Notes under the pieces: model-generated
What the model was told of the DNA's origin: nothing
The model's input: only the letters and a program-made list of their open reading frames with translations
Databases searched by the model: none
Assembly (NCBI GenBank): GCA_910578745.1
Contig: CAJTSN010000033.1
Coordinates: 1 to 19,211 of the forward strand
Reading direction: 5' to 3'
Source of the DNA: an uncultured Bacilli bacterium
Lineage (GTDB): Bacteria; Bacillota_I; Bacilli_A; RF39; UBA660
DNA: 19,211 bases
Position numbers and translations under genes: made by a program
Shown here: piece after piece, positions 6,851 to 16,213 of the stretch
Layout of the letters: the number at the start of each line of letters is the position of its first letter
Numbering within the stretch: position 1 is the stretch's first letter

Positions 6851-6874
6851 AAAAAAAGAAAGCTTAGAGCTTCC
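6851..6874 (-). terminator. Intrinsic terminator after rpoC
   Basis: Minus strand GGAAGCT (6874-6868) pairs with AGCTTTC (6864-6858), one G-U pair, 3-base loop, followed by seven T. It lies immediately after the rpoC stop and probably ends the whole secE-to-rpoC transcription unit. Confidence 0.8.
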
Positions 6875-6876
6875 TT

Positions 6877-9800
6877 TTATTCCATAAATTCTTTTTCAAG
6901 TACATCTAATGGTTCTTCTGCATAAGAATCATTTTCTAATACGTATTCTGTTTTTCTATATTTTCTAGCACCTGTTCCAGCTGGAATTAATTTACCAATA
7001 ATGACATTTTCTTTAAGTCCATTTAAGTGATCTACGCGACCATGGATAGCCGCATCTGTTAAAATTCTGGTTGTTTCTTGGAAAGATGCAGCCGATAAGA
7101 ATGAATCTGTTTCCAAAGATGCTTTTGTAATACCTAAAAGTACTGGTCTACCTGTTGCAGGTGTTTTTCCTTCTAGAATCAAATTCTTATTAATATTTGT
7201 AAATTCATTAATATTCACCATCGTACCTGGTAAGAAATACGTATCTCCTGAATTGACAATCTTAATTTTTGAAATCATACGTTTTGCCATAACCTCAACG
7301 TGTTTATCATTGATATCAACACCTTGTGATGAATAAACTTTCTGAATTTCAAGTAAGATATATTGTTGCACTGTAATTGGATCTGTAACGGTTAAAAGTT
7401 CCTTTGGACTGACAGCACCATGCGTAAGTCTTTGTCCTGCTTTTACCTCTTCATTTAATTTAACAGCTATTTTTGAACCATAGTTTGAAGTATGTGCTTT
7501 TGTTTCTATATCATTCTTAACAGAAATAACAAGTTTTCCGCCTTCTTCTTCAATAGAAGTAACAATACCATTAATCTCAGAAATCGTAGCTTTCCCTTTT
7601 GGATTACGGGCTTCAAATAATTCTGTAACACGTGGAAGACCCTGTGTGATATCGTCCCCAGCAACACCACCTGAGTTAATGGTCCTCATGGTAAGTTGTG
7701 TACCTGGTTCTCCAATCGACTGGGCAGCCATAATTCCTACTGCTTCTCCTGTTTCTACTAAAGCACCTGTCGCTAAATTACGACCATAACATTTTACACA
7801 CACACCATGCTCACTCTTACAAGTTAAAACGGTACGAATAGCGACTTTGGTAATTCCTGCTTTAATAATTTTATCTGCAAGAACCTCTGTAATATAAACA
7901 TCTCTATCTACAAGAACTTCTTTTGTTTCTGGATCAATTACTTTTTTACTTGTGAAACGACCAACAATACGATTACGTAAAGACTCAACCTCTGTTCCAT
8001 CTTGATTCATAAACGCCTCTACTACAACGCCTGCATCTGTATGGCAATCTTCTTCACGAACAACAATGTCCTGAGCTACATCGACTAAACGACGTGTTAA
8101 GTACCCTGCATCAGCTGTTTTTAAGGCTGTATCGACGTTTCCTTTACGAGCTCCGTGTGTTGCTAAGAAGAATTCGGACACAGAAGCACCTTCAGAGAAG
8201 GAAGATACGATTGGGATTTCCATTGCTTCCGCATTTGGTTTCATCATAAGTCCACGCATACCTGCCATTTGGTTATAGTTAGATACGTTTCCACGAGCAC
8301 CCGAGTCAATCATGATTGATAAAGAATTTTCTTTATTATTTTTGATGATATCGGATAGTTCAGATGCTATAGAATCTTTCGCCTTATTCCATGTCGCAAC
8401 TACTTTTTCATAACGCTCACGATCCGTAATTAAACCACGTTTAAACTGTTTGTTGATCTGATCAACCATATCTTGTGCTTCTTTTAAGACCGTTTTCTTT
8501 GTCTTTGATGGAATAATATCTCCAATACCAAAGGAAATACCAGATAAGGTTGAATACTTAAATCCTAAATCTTTTAATTTATCCAACATGATTGATGTTT
8601 CTGTTGTTTGATATCTCTTATAAATTTGAGCAATCAAATTCGTAAGTGTTTTCTTTCCAAAAGGTTTTACAAGAGGCATTTCCTTAATGGCTTCTTTAAT
8701 ATTGGTTCCTCTATCTAAGAAATATTTGCTTGGTGTAATCCCTTCTGCATTTTCCTTAGAATCATCATTAATATATTGGAATGTATCTGGGAAAATCTCA
8801 TTGAATAATAGTTTTCCTGGAGTTGTTACTAAGTATTTACCCATATAACTATCTGGGAAAAATTTATGTCTAAAACTTGAAACAGGAATCGCAACTCTGG
8901 TATGGAGTGTAATTTCTCTTCTTTCATAAGACATTAAACATTCATTTTGGTCTTTAAATACACGACCTTCCCCAGATAATCCTTCTTTTTCGATCGTTAA
9001 ATAATAATTTCCTAAAACCATATCTTGTCCTGGTGTAACAATTGGTTTTCCATCAGAAGGTTTCAAGATATTGTTCGCACCTAGCATTAAAATTCGAGCT
9101 TCGGTCTTAGCCTCTTCACTAATTGGCACATGGACAGCCATTTGATCTCCATCAAAATCGGCATTAAATGCAGCACATACAAGTGGATGTAGACGAATCG
9201 CACGACCTTCAATTAACTTCGGTTCAAATGCTTGTATACCAAGTCTATGAAGTGTTGGCGCACGGTTTAGCATCACTGGATATTCCTTAATCTTTTCCTC
9301 AACAATATCCCATACACGCTCATCTTGATTTTCGATCATTCGTTTTGCGGCTTTAATATTAGACGCAATATCTTTCGATACAAGACCATTGATTACATGT
9401 GGTTTAAACAATTCAAGTGCCATTTCTTTTGGAATACCACACTCATACATTTTTAAATTTGGTCCTACAACGATAACAGAACGACCAGAATAATCAACAC
9501 GTTTTCCAAGTAAATTTTGACGGAAACGTCCTTGTTTTCCTTTCAACATAGAAGACAAACTCTTAAGTGGTCGATTTCCCGCTCCTGTAATATTACGTCC
9601 ACGTCTACCATTATCAAATAAAGCATCTACAGCTTCCTGTAACATACGCTTTTCATTTTGAATAATAATCGAAGGAGCACCTAATTCCATTAATTTTTTT
9701 AAACGATTGTTACGATTAATAACTCGTCTATATAAGTCGTTTAAGTCACTTGTAGCAAAACGACCACCATCAAGCTGAATCATTGGACGAAGTTCTGGAG

Positions 9801-10509
9801 GAATGACTGGTAAAACCGTCATAATCATCCATTCTGGTCGATTTCCTGATTCAAAGAAAGCATTTAATACTTCTAGACGCTTGATTAGGCGAACTCTTCT
9901 TTGGCTTGATGGATCTTTAATTTCATCAATTTCTTTCTTAATCTGTGTAATTTCTGATTCAATATCTACTTGTTCTAATAATTCCTTAATAGCTTCCGCT
10001 CCCATACCTACACGGAAAGAACTTCCATATTTTTCATAATAGGCACGATATTCTTTATCAGAAATCGTTTGTTTTTTCTCAAGCGGAGCTGCACCTGGAT
10101 CTAGAACAACATAAGACACGAAGTAAAGAACTTCTTCTAAATCTCTTGGTGACATATCAAGGACAAGCCCCATACGAGACGGAACCCCCTTGAAAAACCA
10201 AATATGAGAAACTGGTGTAGCAAGTTCAATGTGTCCCATACGTTCACGGCGTACTTTTGAACGTGTTACTTCAACACCACAACGGTCACATACAATATTC
10301 TTATAACGAAGTCTTTTATATTTTCCACAAGAACATTCAAAATCTTTTGATGGTCCAAAGATTTTTTCGCAGAAAAGACCATCACGTTCTGGTTTCAATG
10401 TACGATAATTAATCGTTTCTGCTTTCTTGACCTCACCATGAGACCACTCACGAATCTTCTCAGAAGAAGCAATAGCAATTTTAATTCCTGCAAAACTATT
10501 TACATCCAT
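6877..10509 (-). CDS. rpoC: RNA polymerase subunit beta'
   Basis: A 1210-residue beta' subunit, the usual length for Bacillota. In order: the N-terminal zinc site (C59, C61, C74, C77 in CSCGKYK...CDRCGVEV), the rudder and bridge-region segments including NRAPTLHRLG, the catalytic NADFDGD at residues 449-455 (three Asp bind the active-site magnesium), the trigger-loop region with QSIGEPGTQLTMRT, and the second zinc site (EEDC, then C-KSEHGVC-VKC). No internal break and no large lineage insert was noticed. AAGGAG lies about 10 bases before the ATG; the gene starts 2 bases after the rpoB stop. A strong terminator follows. Confidence 0.99.
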   Translation of the reverse strand: MDVNSFAGIKIAIASSEKIREWSHGEVKKAETINYRTLKPERDGLFCEKIFGPSKDFECSCGKYKRLRYKNIVCDRCGVEVTRSKVRRERMGHIELATPVSHIWFFKGVPSRMGLVLDMSPRDLEEVLYFVSYVVLDPGAAPLEKKQTISDKEYRAYYEKYGSSFRVGMGAEAIKELLEQVDIESEITQIKKEIDEIKDPSSQRRVRLIKRLEVLNAFFESGNRPEWMIMTVLPVIPPELRPMIQLDGGRFATSDLNDLYRRVINRNNRLKKLMELGAPSIIIQNEKRMLQEAVDALFDNGRRGRNITGAGNRPLKSLSSMLKGKQGRFRQNLLGKRVDYSGRSVIVVGPNLKMYECGIPKEMALELFKPHVINGLVSKDIASNIKAAKRMIENQDERVWDIVEEKIKEYPVMLNRAPTLHRLGIQAFEPKLIEGRAIRLHPLVCAAFNADFDGDQMAVHVPISEEAKTEARILMLGANNILKPSDGKPIVTPGQDMVLGNYYLTIEKEGLSGEGRVFKDQNECLMSYERREITLHTRVAIPVSSFRHKFFPDSYMGKYLVTTPGKLLFNEIFPDTFQYINDDSKENAEGITPSKYFLDRGTNIKEAIKEMPLVKPFGKKTLTNLIAQIYKRYQTTETSIMLDKLKDLGFKYSTLSGISFGIGDIIPSKTKKTVLKEAQDMVDQINKQFKRGLITDRERYEKVVATWNKAKDSIASELSDIIKNNKENSLSIMIDSGARGNVSNYNQMAGMRGLMMKPNAEAMEIPIVSSFSEGASVSEFFLATHGARKGNVDTALKTADAGYLTRRLVDVAQDIVVREEDCHTDAGVVVEAFMNQDGTEVESLRNRIVGRFTSKKVIDPETKEVLVDRDVYITEVLADKIIKAGITKVAIRTVLTCKSEHGVCVKCYGRNLATGALVETGEAVGIMAAQSIGEPGTQLTMRTINSGGVAGDDITQGLPRVTELFEARNPKGKATISEINGIVTSIEEEGGKLVISVKNDIETKAHTSNYGSKIAVKLNEEVKAGQRLTHGAVSPKELLTVTDPITVQQYILLEIQKVYSSQGVDINDKHVEVMAKRMISKIKIVNSGDTYFLPGTMVNINEFTNINKNLILEGKTPATGRPVLLGITKASLETDSFLSAASFQETTRILTDAAIHGRVDHLNGLKENVIIGKLIPAGTGARKYRKTEYVLENDSYAEEPLDVLEKEFME

Positions 10510-10511
10510 TC

Positions 10512-13500
10512 CTATTCATCTCCTTCCTCGAACACTTTTTCTAAATCTTCTAAATCTGGTTCTAAATCATCGAAAGCAATTTCTTCCTCCTCTTCCTCAT
10601 CATCAAGTGGTTCTTCTATATCACTTGGTTCTGGAAGTGGCTCCTCTATCTCTGCATTTTCAAACTCTTCTGCGGATAGATATGTATCATCTTCTTCTTT
10701 TTCTAAATCCTTAATATCAACAAAGTTCCCTTCTTCATTAAGAACCGTAATATCAAGTCCTAAAGCTTGGAATTCTTTAAGAAGAACTCTAAAACTTTCT
10801 GGAACCCCTGACTTTGGTATAGGCAAGCCTTTTACAAGGGCTTCATATACACGTACACGACCAACCACATCATCGGATTTGATGGTAATCATCTCTTGAA
10901 GAACATGAGCAGCACCATAAGCATAAAGTGCCCAAACTTCCATCTCTCCAAAACGTTGTCCACCAAATTGTGCTTTACCACCTAATGGTTGTTGTGTAAC
11001 TAAAGAATATGGTCCAGTTGATCTCGCATGCAACTTATCATCTACCATGTGGTGAAGTTTAATCATATACATAACACCAACGGATACGCGGTTATCAAAT
11101 TTTTCTCCTGTACGTCCATCATATAAATCGGCTTTTCCATCTTCATCAAGTCCAGCTTCTTTTAAAGCATCAATAATTTCTTCACGTGTAGCTCCATCAA
11201 ATACTGGCGTTGCTACATGAATGCCAAGTTCATTTGCTGCATATCCTAAGTGCATCTCTAAAATTTGTCCTAAATTCATACGAGAAGGAACACCTAGTGG
11301 GTTAAGTAAAATATCAACCGATTCCCCGTTTGCTAAATAAGGCATATCTTCTTCTGGTAAGATAAGGGAAATAACACCTTTATTTCCATGACGTCCAGCC
11401 ATTTTATCTCCAACGCTAATTTTACGCTTTTGAGCAATATAAACACGAATAATCTTCGATACACCTGCACCTAATTCATCAGAATCTTCTTTGGTAAATA
11501 TCTGTACATCATGAACAATACCTTCTCCACCATGTGGAACGCGTAAAGAAGAATCACGAACTTCACGTGTTTTTTCTCCAAAGATTGCGTGTAATAATTT
11601 TTCCTCACTTGTTAACTCAGCCATTCCTTTAGGAGTAACCTTACCAACTAGAATATCATCATCTTTTACTTCTGTACCAATACGAATAATTCCATTGTCA
11701 TCCAAATTTTTACGAGCTTCTTCTCCAATATTTGGAATATCACGGGTAAATTCTTCTGGCCCAAGTTTTGTATCACGACATTCAATCTCATACATTTCAA
11801 TATGAATAGATGTATATACATCATCTTTTACAAGACGCTCATTTAAAATAACAGCATCTTCATAGTTATATCCATTAAAGTTCATAAAAGCAACTTTTAC
11901 GTTACGACCAAGCGCTAATTCCCCTTTATCTGTAGAAGGTCCATCGGCAATGACCTCATCTTTATAAACTTTATCGCCTTTTCTTACAATTGGAATTTGA
12001 TGATAACAAGTTCCTGCATTGCTTCTTTCAAACCCATTTAGGTAATAAGTTTCCATACCACCCTTTGTCTTAACAACGATTTTTTTAGCATCTACATAAT
12101 CAACAATTCCATCTGCTTTTGCGAGTACAACGACACCAGAATCTCTTGCAGCAATCGCTTCTACTCCTGTTCCAACAATAGGGGCTTCGGTCTTTAAAAG
12201 TGGAATCGCCTGACGTTGCATGTTTGCTCCCATTAAAGTACGTTTTCCATCATCATGCTCTAAGAATGGAATACCTTGTGTTGTAATTGAAACAATCTGT
12301 TGTGGTGAAACATCAATATAATCAACTTTACTTGGTTCAACAATAACACTTTCCATTTTATAACGAGCAGGAACCCTCTGTTGAATGATATTATTATTTT
12401 CATCGACTTCAACGGTTGCCTGTGAAATATAATAATCCATCTCTTCATCAGCTGTCATATAAACCACTTCATCTGTTAAATGAGAGTTTACAACTTTACG
12501 ATAAGGGGTCATAATAAATCCATATTCATTTATTTTTGCATAACTAGCAAGCGATGTAATTAGTCCGATATTTGGTCCTTCTGGTGATTCAACAGGACAT
12601 AATCTTCCATAGTGAGAAGGATTAACGTCACGTACTTCCATACCTGCTCTATCTCTAGAAAGTCCTCCTGGTCCGAGTGCAGAAAGACGACGTTTATTCG
12701 TTAACTCGGCTACAGGATTGGTTTGATCCATGAACTGTGATAATTGGCTTGAACCGAAGAACTCTTTAATTGATGCTGTAAGTGGACGAATGTTAATTAA
12801 TGTTTTTGGCGTTACTTCAGCCACTTCCTGTGTTGACATACGATCGCGAATGACACGTTCAATACGACTAATTCCAATTCGAAATTGATTTTGTAAAAGC
12901 TCTCCAACTTGTTTTACACGACGATTCGATAAATGGTCAATTTCATCAAAATTTCCAATACCCTCTAATAAATTTAAGTAATAAGAAGTCGCTGCATAAA
13001 TATCAGATACAGTTAACCTTTTAATATCAATACTTGGATCATTTCCAATAATTCGAACCACTTTCTCACTATCCTTAGGTGAGAATACATGTACAATTTG
13101 TACTTTATTATATGTATCTAATTCTTGATTAATTAAGACTTCTTTTAATCCATAGCCTTCTTGGAATACTGGTCGTAAAGTTTCCAAAATATCCTTTGTA
13201 ATAACGGTTCCTTTTTTGACATCCACAGTATCTGTCTTAATGTCTTCTGCTAAAGTTAATCCAAGTAATCGATCCGTCACAAACAATTTTTTATTAAATT
13301 TATAACGACCAACACGTGCTAAATCATAACGAAAAGAATCAAAGAATCGAGCAATTAGTTGATTTTTCGCACTATCAATCGTAGATGGTTCTCCTGGTCT
13401 TAATTTCGCATGAATATCAAGCAAAGCTTCATCTGTATTTTTATTCGCATCTTTTACAATTGTATTTTCTAAATATTCATTTTTTCCAAATAAATCGTAA

Positions 13501-14120
13501 ATATCTTCATCGCTCGACAAACCTACAGCACGTAAAAGTGTTGTCAAACATACTTTTCTTGTACGATCAATTCGCACATATAAAACATTTCTAGCATCAT
13601 TTTCATATTCTAGCCATGTTCCATGCGTTGGAATAATCTGTGATGTAATACTTATGCGGCCATTCTTGTCCACTTCTTTTCCAAAATAAACACTAGGTGA
13701 ACGAACAAGTTGTGATACGATAACACGTTCCGCACCATTGATAATAAATGTCCCTGACTCTGTCATCAAAGGCATATCTCCAAGATAAATCTCTTGTTCT
13801 TTTACTTCACCCGTTTCATGGTTAAAAAGACGTGCCTCCACTTTTAAAGGAGATGCATACGTTGAATATCTTTCCTTACATCCACGAATCGAATATCTAG
13901 GTTGTTCAAAGGAATAATTTCCAAATTCAAGTACTAAATTTCCAGTAAAACTCTCCACTGGAAAAAAATCCTCAAACACTTCTTGTATCCCTTTTTCAAT
14001 AAAACGATCATAAGATTTTTTCTGTACCTCAAGTAAATCTTTCAATTCAATTGCATTTTTTGTTTTTGCATAACTTCTTCTTTCTCGATGATCCCCAAAT
14101 TTTTTTACTGTATAAGCCAC
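10512..14120 (-). CDS. rpoB: RNA polymerase subunit beta
   Basis: A 1202-residue beta subunit. The rifampicin region FFGSSQLSQFMDQTNP...KRRLSALGPGG is clear. At the position of E. coli His526 it has Asn (residue 475), a change known to lower rifampicin binding; the Asp516 and Ser531 equivalents are kept. The later GDKMAGRHGNKG segment that contacts the active centre is intact. The last 67 residues (1136-1202) are very acidic: about 35 Asp/Glu against 3 Lys. The start is GTG (V-A-Y-T reads as M-A-Y-T), with GGGGTGA about 6 bases ahead. It has its own consensus promoter 70 bases upstream and ends with TAG, 2 bases before rpoC. Confidence 0.99.
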   Translation of the reverse strand: MAYTVKKFGDHRERRSYAKTKNAIELKDLLEVQKKSYDRFIEKGIQEVFEDFFPVESFTGNLVLEFGNYSFEQPRYSIRGCKERYSTYASPLKVEARLFNHETGEVKEQEIYLGDMPLMTESGTFIINGAERVIVSQLVRSPSVYFGKEVDKNGRISITSQIIPTHGTWLEYENDARNVLYVRIDRTRKVCLTTLLRAVGLSSDEDIYDLFGKNEYLENTIVKDANKNTDEALLDIHAKLRPGEPSTIDSAKNQLIARFFDSFRYDLARVGRYKFNKKLFVTDRLLGLTLAEDIKTDTVDVKKGTVITKDILETLRPVFQEGYGLKEVLINQELDTYNKVQIVHVFSPKDSEKVVRIIGNDPSIDIKRLTVSDIYAATSYYLNLLEGIGNFDEIDHLSNRRVKQVGELLQNQFRIGISRIERVIRDRMSTQEVAEVTPKTLINIRPLTASIKEFFGSSQLSQFMDQTNPVAELTNKRRLSALGPGGLSRDRAGMEVRDVNPSHYGRLCPVESPEGPNIGLITSLASYAKINEYGFIMTPYRKVVNSHLTDEVVYMTADEEMDYYISQATVEVDENNNIIQQRVPARYKMESVIVEPSKVDYIDVSPQQIVSITTQGIPFLEHDDGKRTLMGANMQRQAIPLLKTEAPIVGTGVEAIAARDSGVVVLAKADGIVDYVDAKKIVVKTKGGMETYYLNGFERSNAGTCYHQIPIVRKGDKVYKDEVIADGPSTDKGELALGRNVKVAFMNFNGYNYEDAVILNERLVKDDVYTSIHIEMYEIECRDTKLGPEEFTRDIPNIGEEARKNLDDNGIIRIGTEVKDDDILVGKVTPKGMAELTSEEKLLHAIFGEKTREVRDSSLRVPHGGEGIVHDVQIFTKEDSDELGAGVSKIIRVYIAQKRKISVGDKMAGRHGNKGVISLILPEEDMPYLANGESVDILLNPLGVPSRMNLGQILEMHLGYAANELGIHVATPVFDGATREEIIDALKEAGLDEDGKADLYDGRTGEKFDNRVSVGVMYMIKLHHMVDDKLHARSTGPYSLVTQQPLGGKAQFGGQRFGEMEVWALYAYGAAHVLQEMITIKSDDVVGRVRVYEALVKGLPIPKSGVPESFRVLLKEFQALGLDITVLNEEGNFVDIKDLEKEEDDTYLSAEEFENAEIEEPLPEPSDIEEPLDDEEEEEEIAFDDLEPDLEDLEKVFEEGDE

Positions 14121-14191
14121 TGTTTCACCCCTATAACTATATTTTCAAGATTACAAATTACTTTTTTATAAGTACATGCCACCACTTTATA

Positions 14192-14220
14192 ATTCTAAAC
14201 ATTTTTTGTCGAGTTGTCAA
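14192..14220 (-). promoter_or_regulatory. Promoter of rpoB-rpoC
   Basis: Minus strand TTGACA (14220-14215), 17-base spacer, TAGAAT (14197-14192), about 70 bases before the rpoB GTG. This gives rpoBC independent transcription in addition to readthrough from rplL. Between it and the hairpin at 14412-14459 I see only AT-rich sequence. Confidence 0.75.
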
Positions 14221-14411
14221 TGAATTTTCATACAATTATGTAAATTTTCCCATTTTTATATAGAAGAGAAAGCAAATCTTCTTTTTCTTTAGAAATGACC
14301 AACGTTCGAAATTTTATGATTTACTTATTACAACAATTTTATTTATATATACGTGATTCTACTTATATGGATAAAAAGCATTTGTCATTTTTGATATAAA
14401 ATATATTTTCT

Positions 14412-14459
14412 CCAATAAACGACTATAAGCCCGTGTATCCACGAGCTTAAAATTATTGG
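14412..14459 (-). promoter_or_regulatory. Two-tier RNA hairpin between rplL and rpoB
   Basis: In the minus-strand transcript CCAATAA (14459-14453) pairs with TTATTGG (14418-14412), enclosing a second stem TAAGCTCGTG (14449-14440) with CACGGGCTTA (14435-14426) around a GATA loop. The inner stem has one G-U pair that would be a C-A mismatch on the other strand, so the structure is best on the transcribed strand. It begins 6 bases past the rplL stop. No T run follows, so it is more likely a partial attenuator, processing site or 3'-end stabiliser than a simple terminator. Confidence 0.55.
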
Positions 14460-14465
14460 TTTATT

Positions 14466-14834
14466 TTATTGTAATTCAACAGTAGCTCCAGCTTCTTCAA
14501 ATTGTGCTTTTAAAGCATCTGCTTCTTCTTTTGCCACTTTTTCTTTTAGAACTCCACCGTTATCAGCGATGTCTTTTGCTTCTTTAAGTCCTAGTCCTGT
14601 AATGTCACGAACTAACTTAATAACAGCAATTTTATTTGCTCCAGCACTTGCTAGAACAACATTCACACTGCTTGGTCCTTCTTCTACGGCACCAGCAGCT
14701 GGAGCTGCAGCAACTGCTACTGCAGATGGGTCTACACCAAATTCCTCTTTCATTAAATCTACAACTTCTTTAATTTCTAAAAGTGTCATTTCTTTTAGTG
14801 AATCAATAATTTCTTTTGCGCTTAATTTAGCCAT
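14466..14834 (-). CDS. rplL: 50S ribosomal protein L7/L12
   Basis: A 122-residue stalk protein, standard length. The N-terminal dimer/L10-binding helix pair is followed by an Ala/Gly/Pro-rich hinge (AAAPAAGA) and the C-terminal factor-binding domain with KIAVIKLVRDITGLGLKEAKD, the part that recruits EF-Tu, EF-G and IF2. GGAGG lies 8 bases ahead of the ATG, a strong site as expected for the one ribosomal protein made in several copies per ribosome. It lies 18 bases past rplJ and shares its L10-controlled leader. Confidence 0.98.
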   Translation of the reverse strand: MAKLSAKEIIDSLKEMTLLEIKEVVDLMKEEFGVDPSAVAVAAAPAAGAVEEGPSSVNVVLASAGANKIAVIKLVRDITGLGLKEAKDIADNGGVLKEKVAKEEADALKAQFEEAGATVELQ

Positions 14835-14852
14835 AATAATTTCCTCCTCATT

Positions 14853-15350
14853 TTATTTATTTTCTTCTAAATTTTTGCTATGTAAATCTAAGCAAATAGC
14901 AAAGTTTCTTGCATGTTCTAACAAACCACTTGCAAACATAGTAAGTAATCCGTCTCTTGATGGTATTTGTGCAAGTTCTGTAAGCATTTTTAAATCCGCT
15001 ACATTGCCATCAACAATACCCACTTTCATTTCCAAAAGTTTATGTTCTTTTGCAAAATCACTTAAAGCCTTGATTGGAGCAATTTGATCTGTACCAAAAG
15101 CAATTGCCTTAGGTCCTTCTAATACTTCTCCTAAATCAATATTTAAGCTAGCCAAAGCTCTTGAAGCTAATGTATTTTTATAAACTTTGAACTCTGAGCC
15201 AGATTCTCTTAAAATTTTTCTTAATTTATCTGTTTCTGACACAGTAAGCCCACGATATTCAAAAAATACAACAGAAGATGACTTTTCAATTTTTTCTTTG
15301 ATTTCTTCCACTACACTTGCTTTTTTTTCAATAATTTTTTGATTTGCCAC
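14853..15350 (-). CDS. rplJ: 50S ribosomal protein L10
   Basis: A 165-residue protein that anchors L7/L12 dimers to 23S rRNA at the stalk base. The N-terminal rRNA-binding half contains FFEYRGLTV and the KVYKNTLASRAL segment; the C-terminal helix that binds L12 dimers is MFASGLLEHARNFAICLDL. The start is GTG, with GAGGG about 7 bases upstream. A leader with the L10-binding motif and an intrinsic terminator precedes it, so the L10-L12 complex probably limits its own expression. Confidence 0.97.
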   Translation of the reverse strand: MANQKIIEKKASVVEEIKEKIEKSSSVVFFEYRGLTVSETDKLRKILRESGSEFKVYKNTLASRALASLNIDLGEVLEGPKAIAFGTDQIAPIKALSDFAKEHKLLEMKVGIVDGNVADLKMLTELAQIPSRDGLLTMFASGLLEHARNFAICLDLHSKNLEENK

Positions 15351-15378
15351 GAATATCCCTCGCTTTCTATACCGTAAT

Positions 15379-15405
15379 AAAAAGCCTTACAAGAAACAGT
15401 AAGGC
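15379..15405 (-). terminator. Attenuator terminator in the rplJ leader
   Basis: Minus strand GCCTTAC (15405-15399) pairs with GTAAGGC (15390-15384) across an 8-base loop, followed by five T (complement of 15379-15383). It lies between the L10-binding leader and the rplJ start, so it would stop transcription before rplJL. Its 5' arm is complementary to the leader element at 15451-15458. Confidence 0.75.
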
Positions 15406-15420
15406 CAAAGTCTTTATAAA

Positions 15421-15480
15421 AAAGCCCTCGGTAGGATATTAAGATTTCTCCCCTACTGTCTACGGTAAATTTTTTTCAAA
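15421..15480 (-). promoter_or_regulatory. L10 ribosomal protein leader
   Basis: The minus strand carries the conserved L10-leader elements CCGTAGACAGTAGG and, after about 15 bases, CTTAATATCCTACCGAGG. GTAGG (15456-15452) pairs with CCTAC (15435-15431) to form the known L10-binding stem. It starts next to a consensus promoter and is followed by an intrinsic terminator, as in the Bacillus subtilis rplJL attenuation system. Confidence 0.85.
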
Positions 15481-15488
15481 ACAAATTC

Positions 15489-15517
15489 ATTATAACATAT
15501 TTTTTATTAATTGTCAA
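15489..15517 (-). promoter_or_regulatory. Promoter of rplJ-rplL, embedded in the 3' end of rplA
   Basis: Minus strand TTGACA (15517-15512), 17-base spacer, TATAAT (15494-15489) with a TG giving an extended -10: a near-perfect sigma-A promoter. The -35 hexamer lies within the last codons of rplA. Confidence 0.85.
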
Positions 15518-16202
15518 AATTTTCTAAAGCTATTTTAATTCCAGGACCCATAGTAGAAGCAACCGATACATTTAAAATGTATTTTCCTTTTACTGCGGCT
15601 GGTTTTGATTTTTGAATGACACTCATAAGTGCATTCATGTTTTCTATCAATTTTGTATCTTCAAAAGAAACTTTTCCGATTAAAACGTGAATATTTCCAT
15701 AACTATCGGTACGATATTCAACACGTCCTTTTTTAATTTCTTCAACAGCCTTTTTTGTATCCATAGTGACAGTACCTGTTTTAGGATTTGGCATTAATCC
15801 CTTAGGACCTAAAACCTTACCTAATTTACCAAGTTGTGGCATCATATCTGGAGTTGCTACCATTGTATCGAAACCGAACCAATTTTCTTTTTCGATTTTT
15901 TCTAGCATATCTGTATCTCCTACAAAATCAGCTCCAGCTGCCTTAGCAGCTTCTGCTTGTGCTCCTTTAGCAATCACCAATACTTTTTTTACTTTTCCTG
16001 TCCCATTTGGAAGAACGATTGCTCCTCGTAATTGTTGATCTGCCTTTTTTGTATCAAGGTTTAATTTAATAGCGATTTCAACAGAACTATCAAAGCTTGT
16101 CGTTGAAGTTTCTTTTACTAATTTAATGGCTTCTTCTTTTGTATATGCTCTATTTTTTTCAATTTTAGAAAGAGCCTCTACATATTTTTTCCCTTTTTTC
16201 AT
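15507..16202 (-). CDS. rplA: 50S ribosomal protein L1
   Basis: A 231-residue protein of standard length that builds the mobile L1 stalk near the E site and, in many bacteria, represses its own operon by binding an mRNA copy of its rRNA site. The L1 signatures are present: VEIAIKLNLDTKK and the QLRGAIVLPNGTGK stretch at the N-terminus, LGPKGLMPNPKTGTV in the middle, and GPGIKIAL near the end. AAGGAGG is 6 bases before the ATG and touches the 3' arm of a hairpin at 16214-16246 that copies the 23S L1 site, pointing to translational self-control. Confidence 0.98.
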   Translation of the reverse strand: MKKGKKYVEALSKIEKNRAYTKEEAIKLVKETSTTSFDSSVEIAIKLNLDTKKADQQLRGAIVLPNGTGKVKKVLVIAKGAQAEAAKAAGADFVGDTDMLEKIEKENWFGFDTMVATPDMMPQLGKLGKVLGPKGLMPNPKTGTVTMDTKKAVEEIKKGRVEYRTDSYGNIHVLIGKVSFEDTKLIENMNALMSVIQKSKPAAVKGKYILNVSVASTMGPGIKIALENFDN

Positions 16203-16213
16203 TTTTTCCTCCT

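Noticed and set aside
10438..10899. Serine-rich plus-strand ORF
   Set aside because: It is the antisense shadow of the acidic RpoB tail (GAA/GAT codons read backwards give TTC/ATC and Ser codons).
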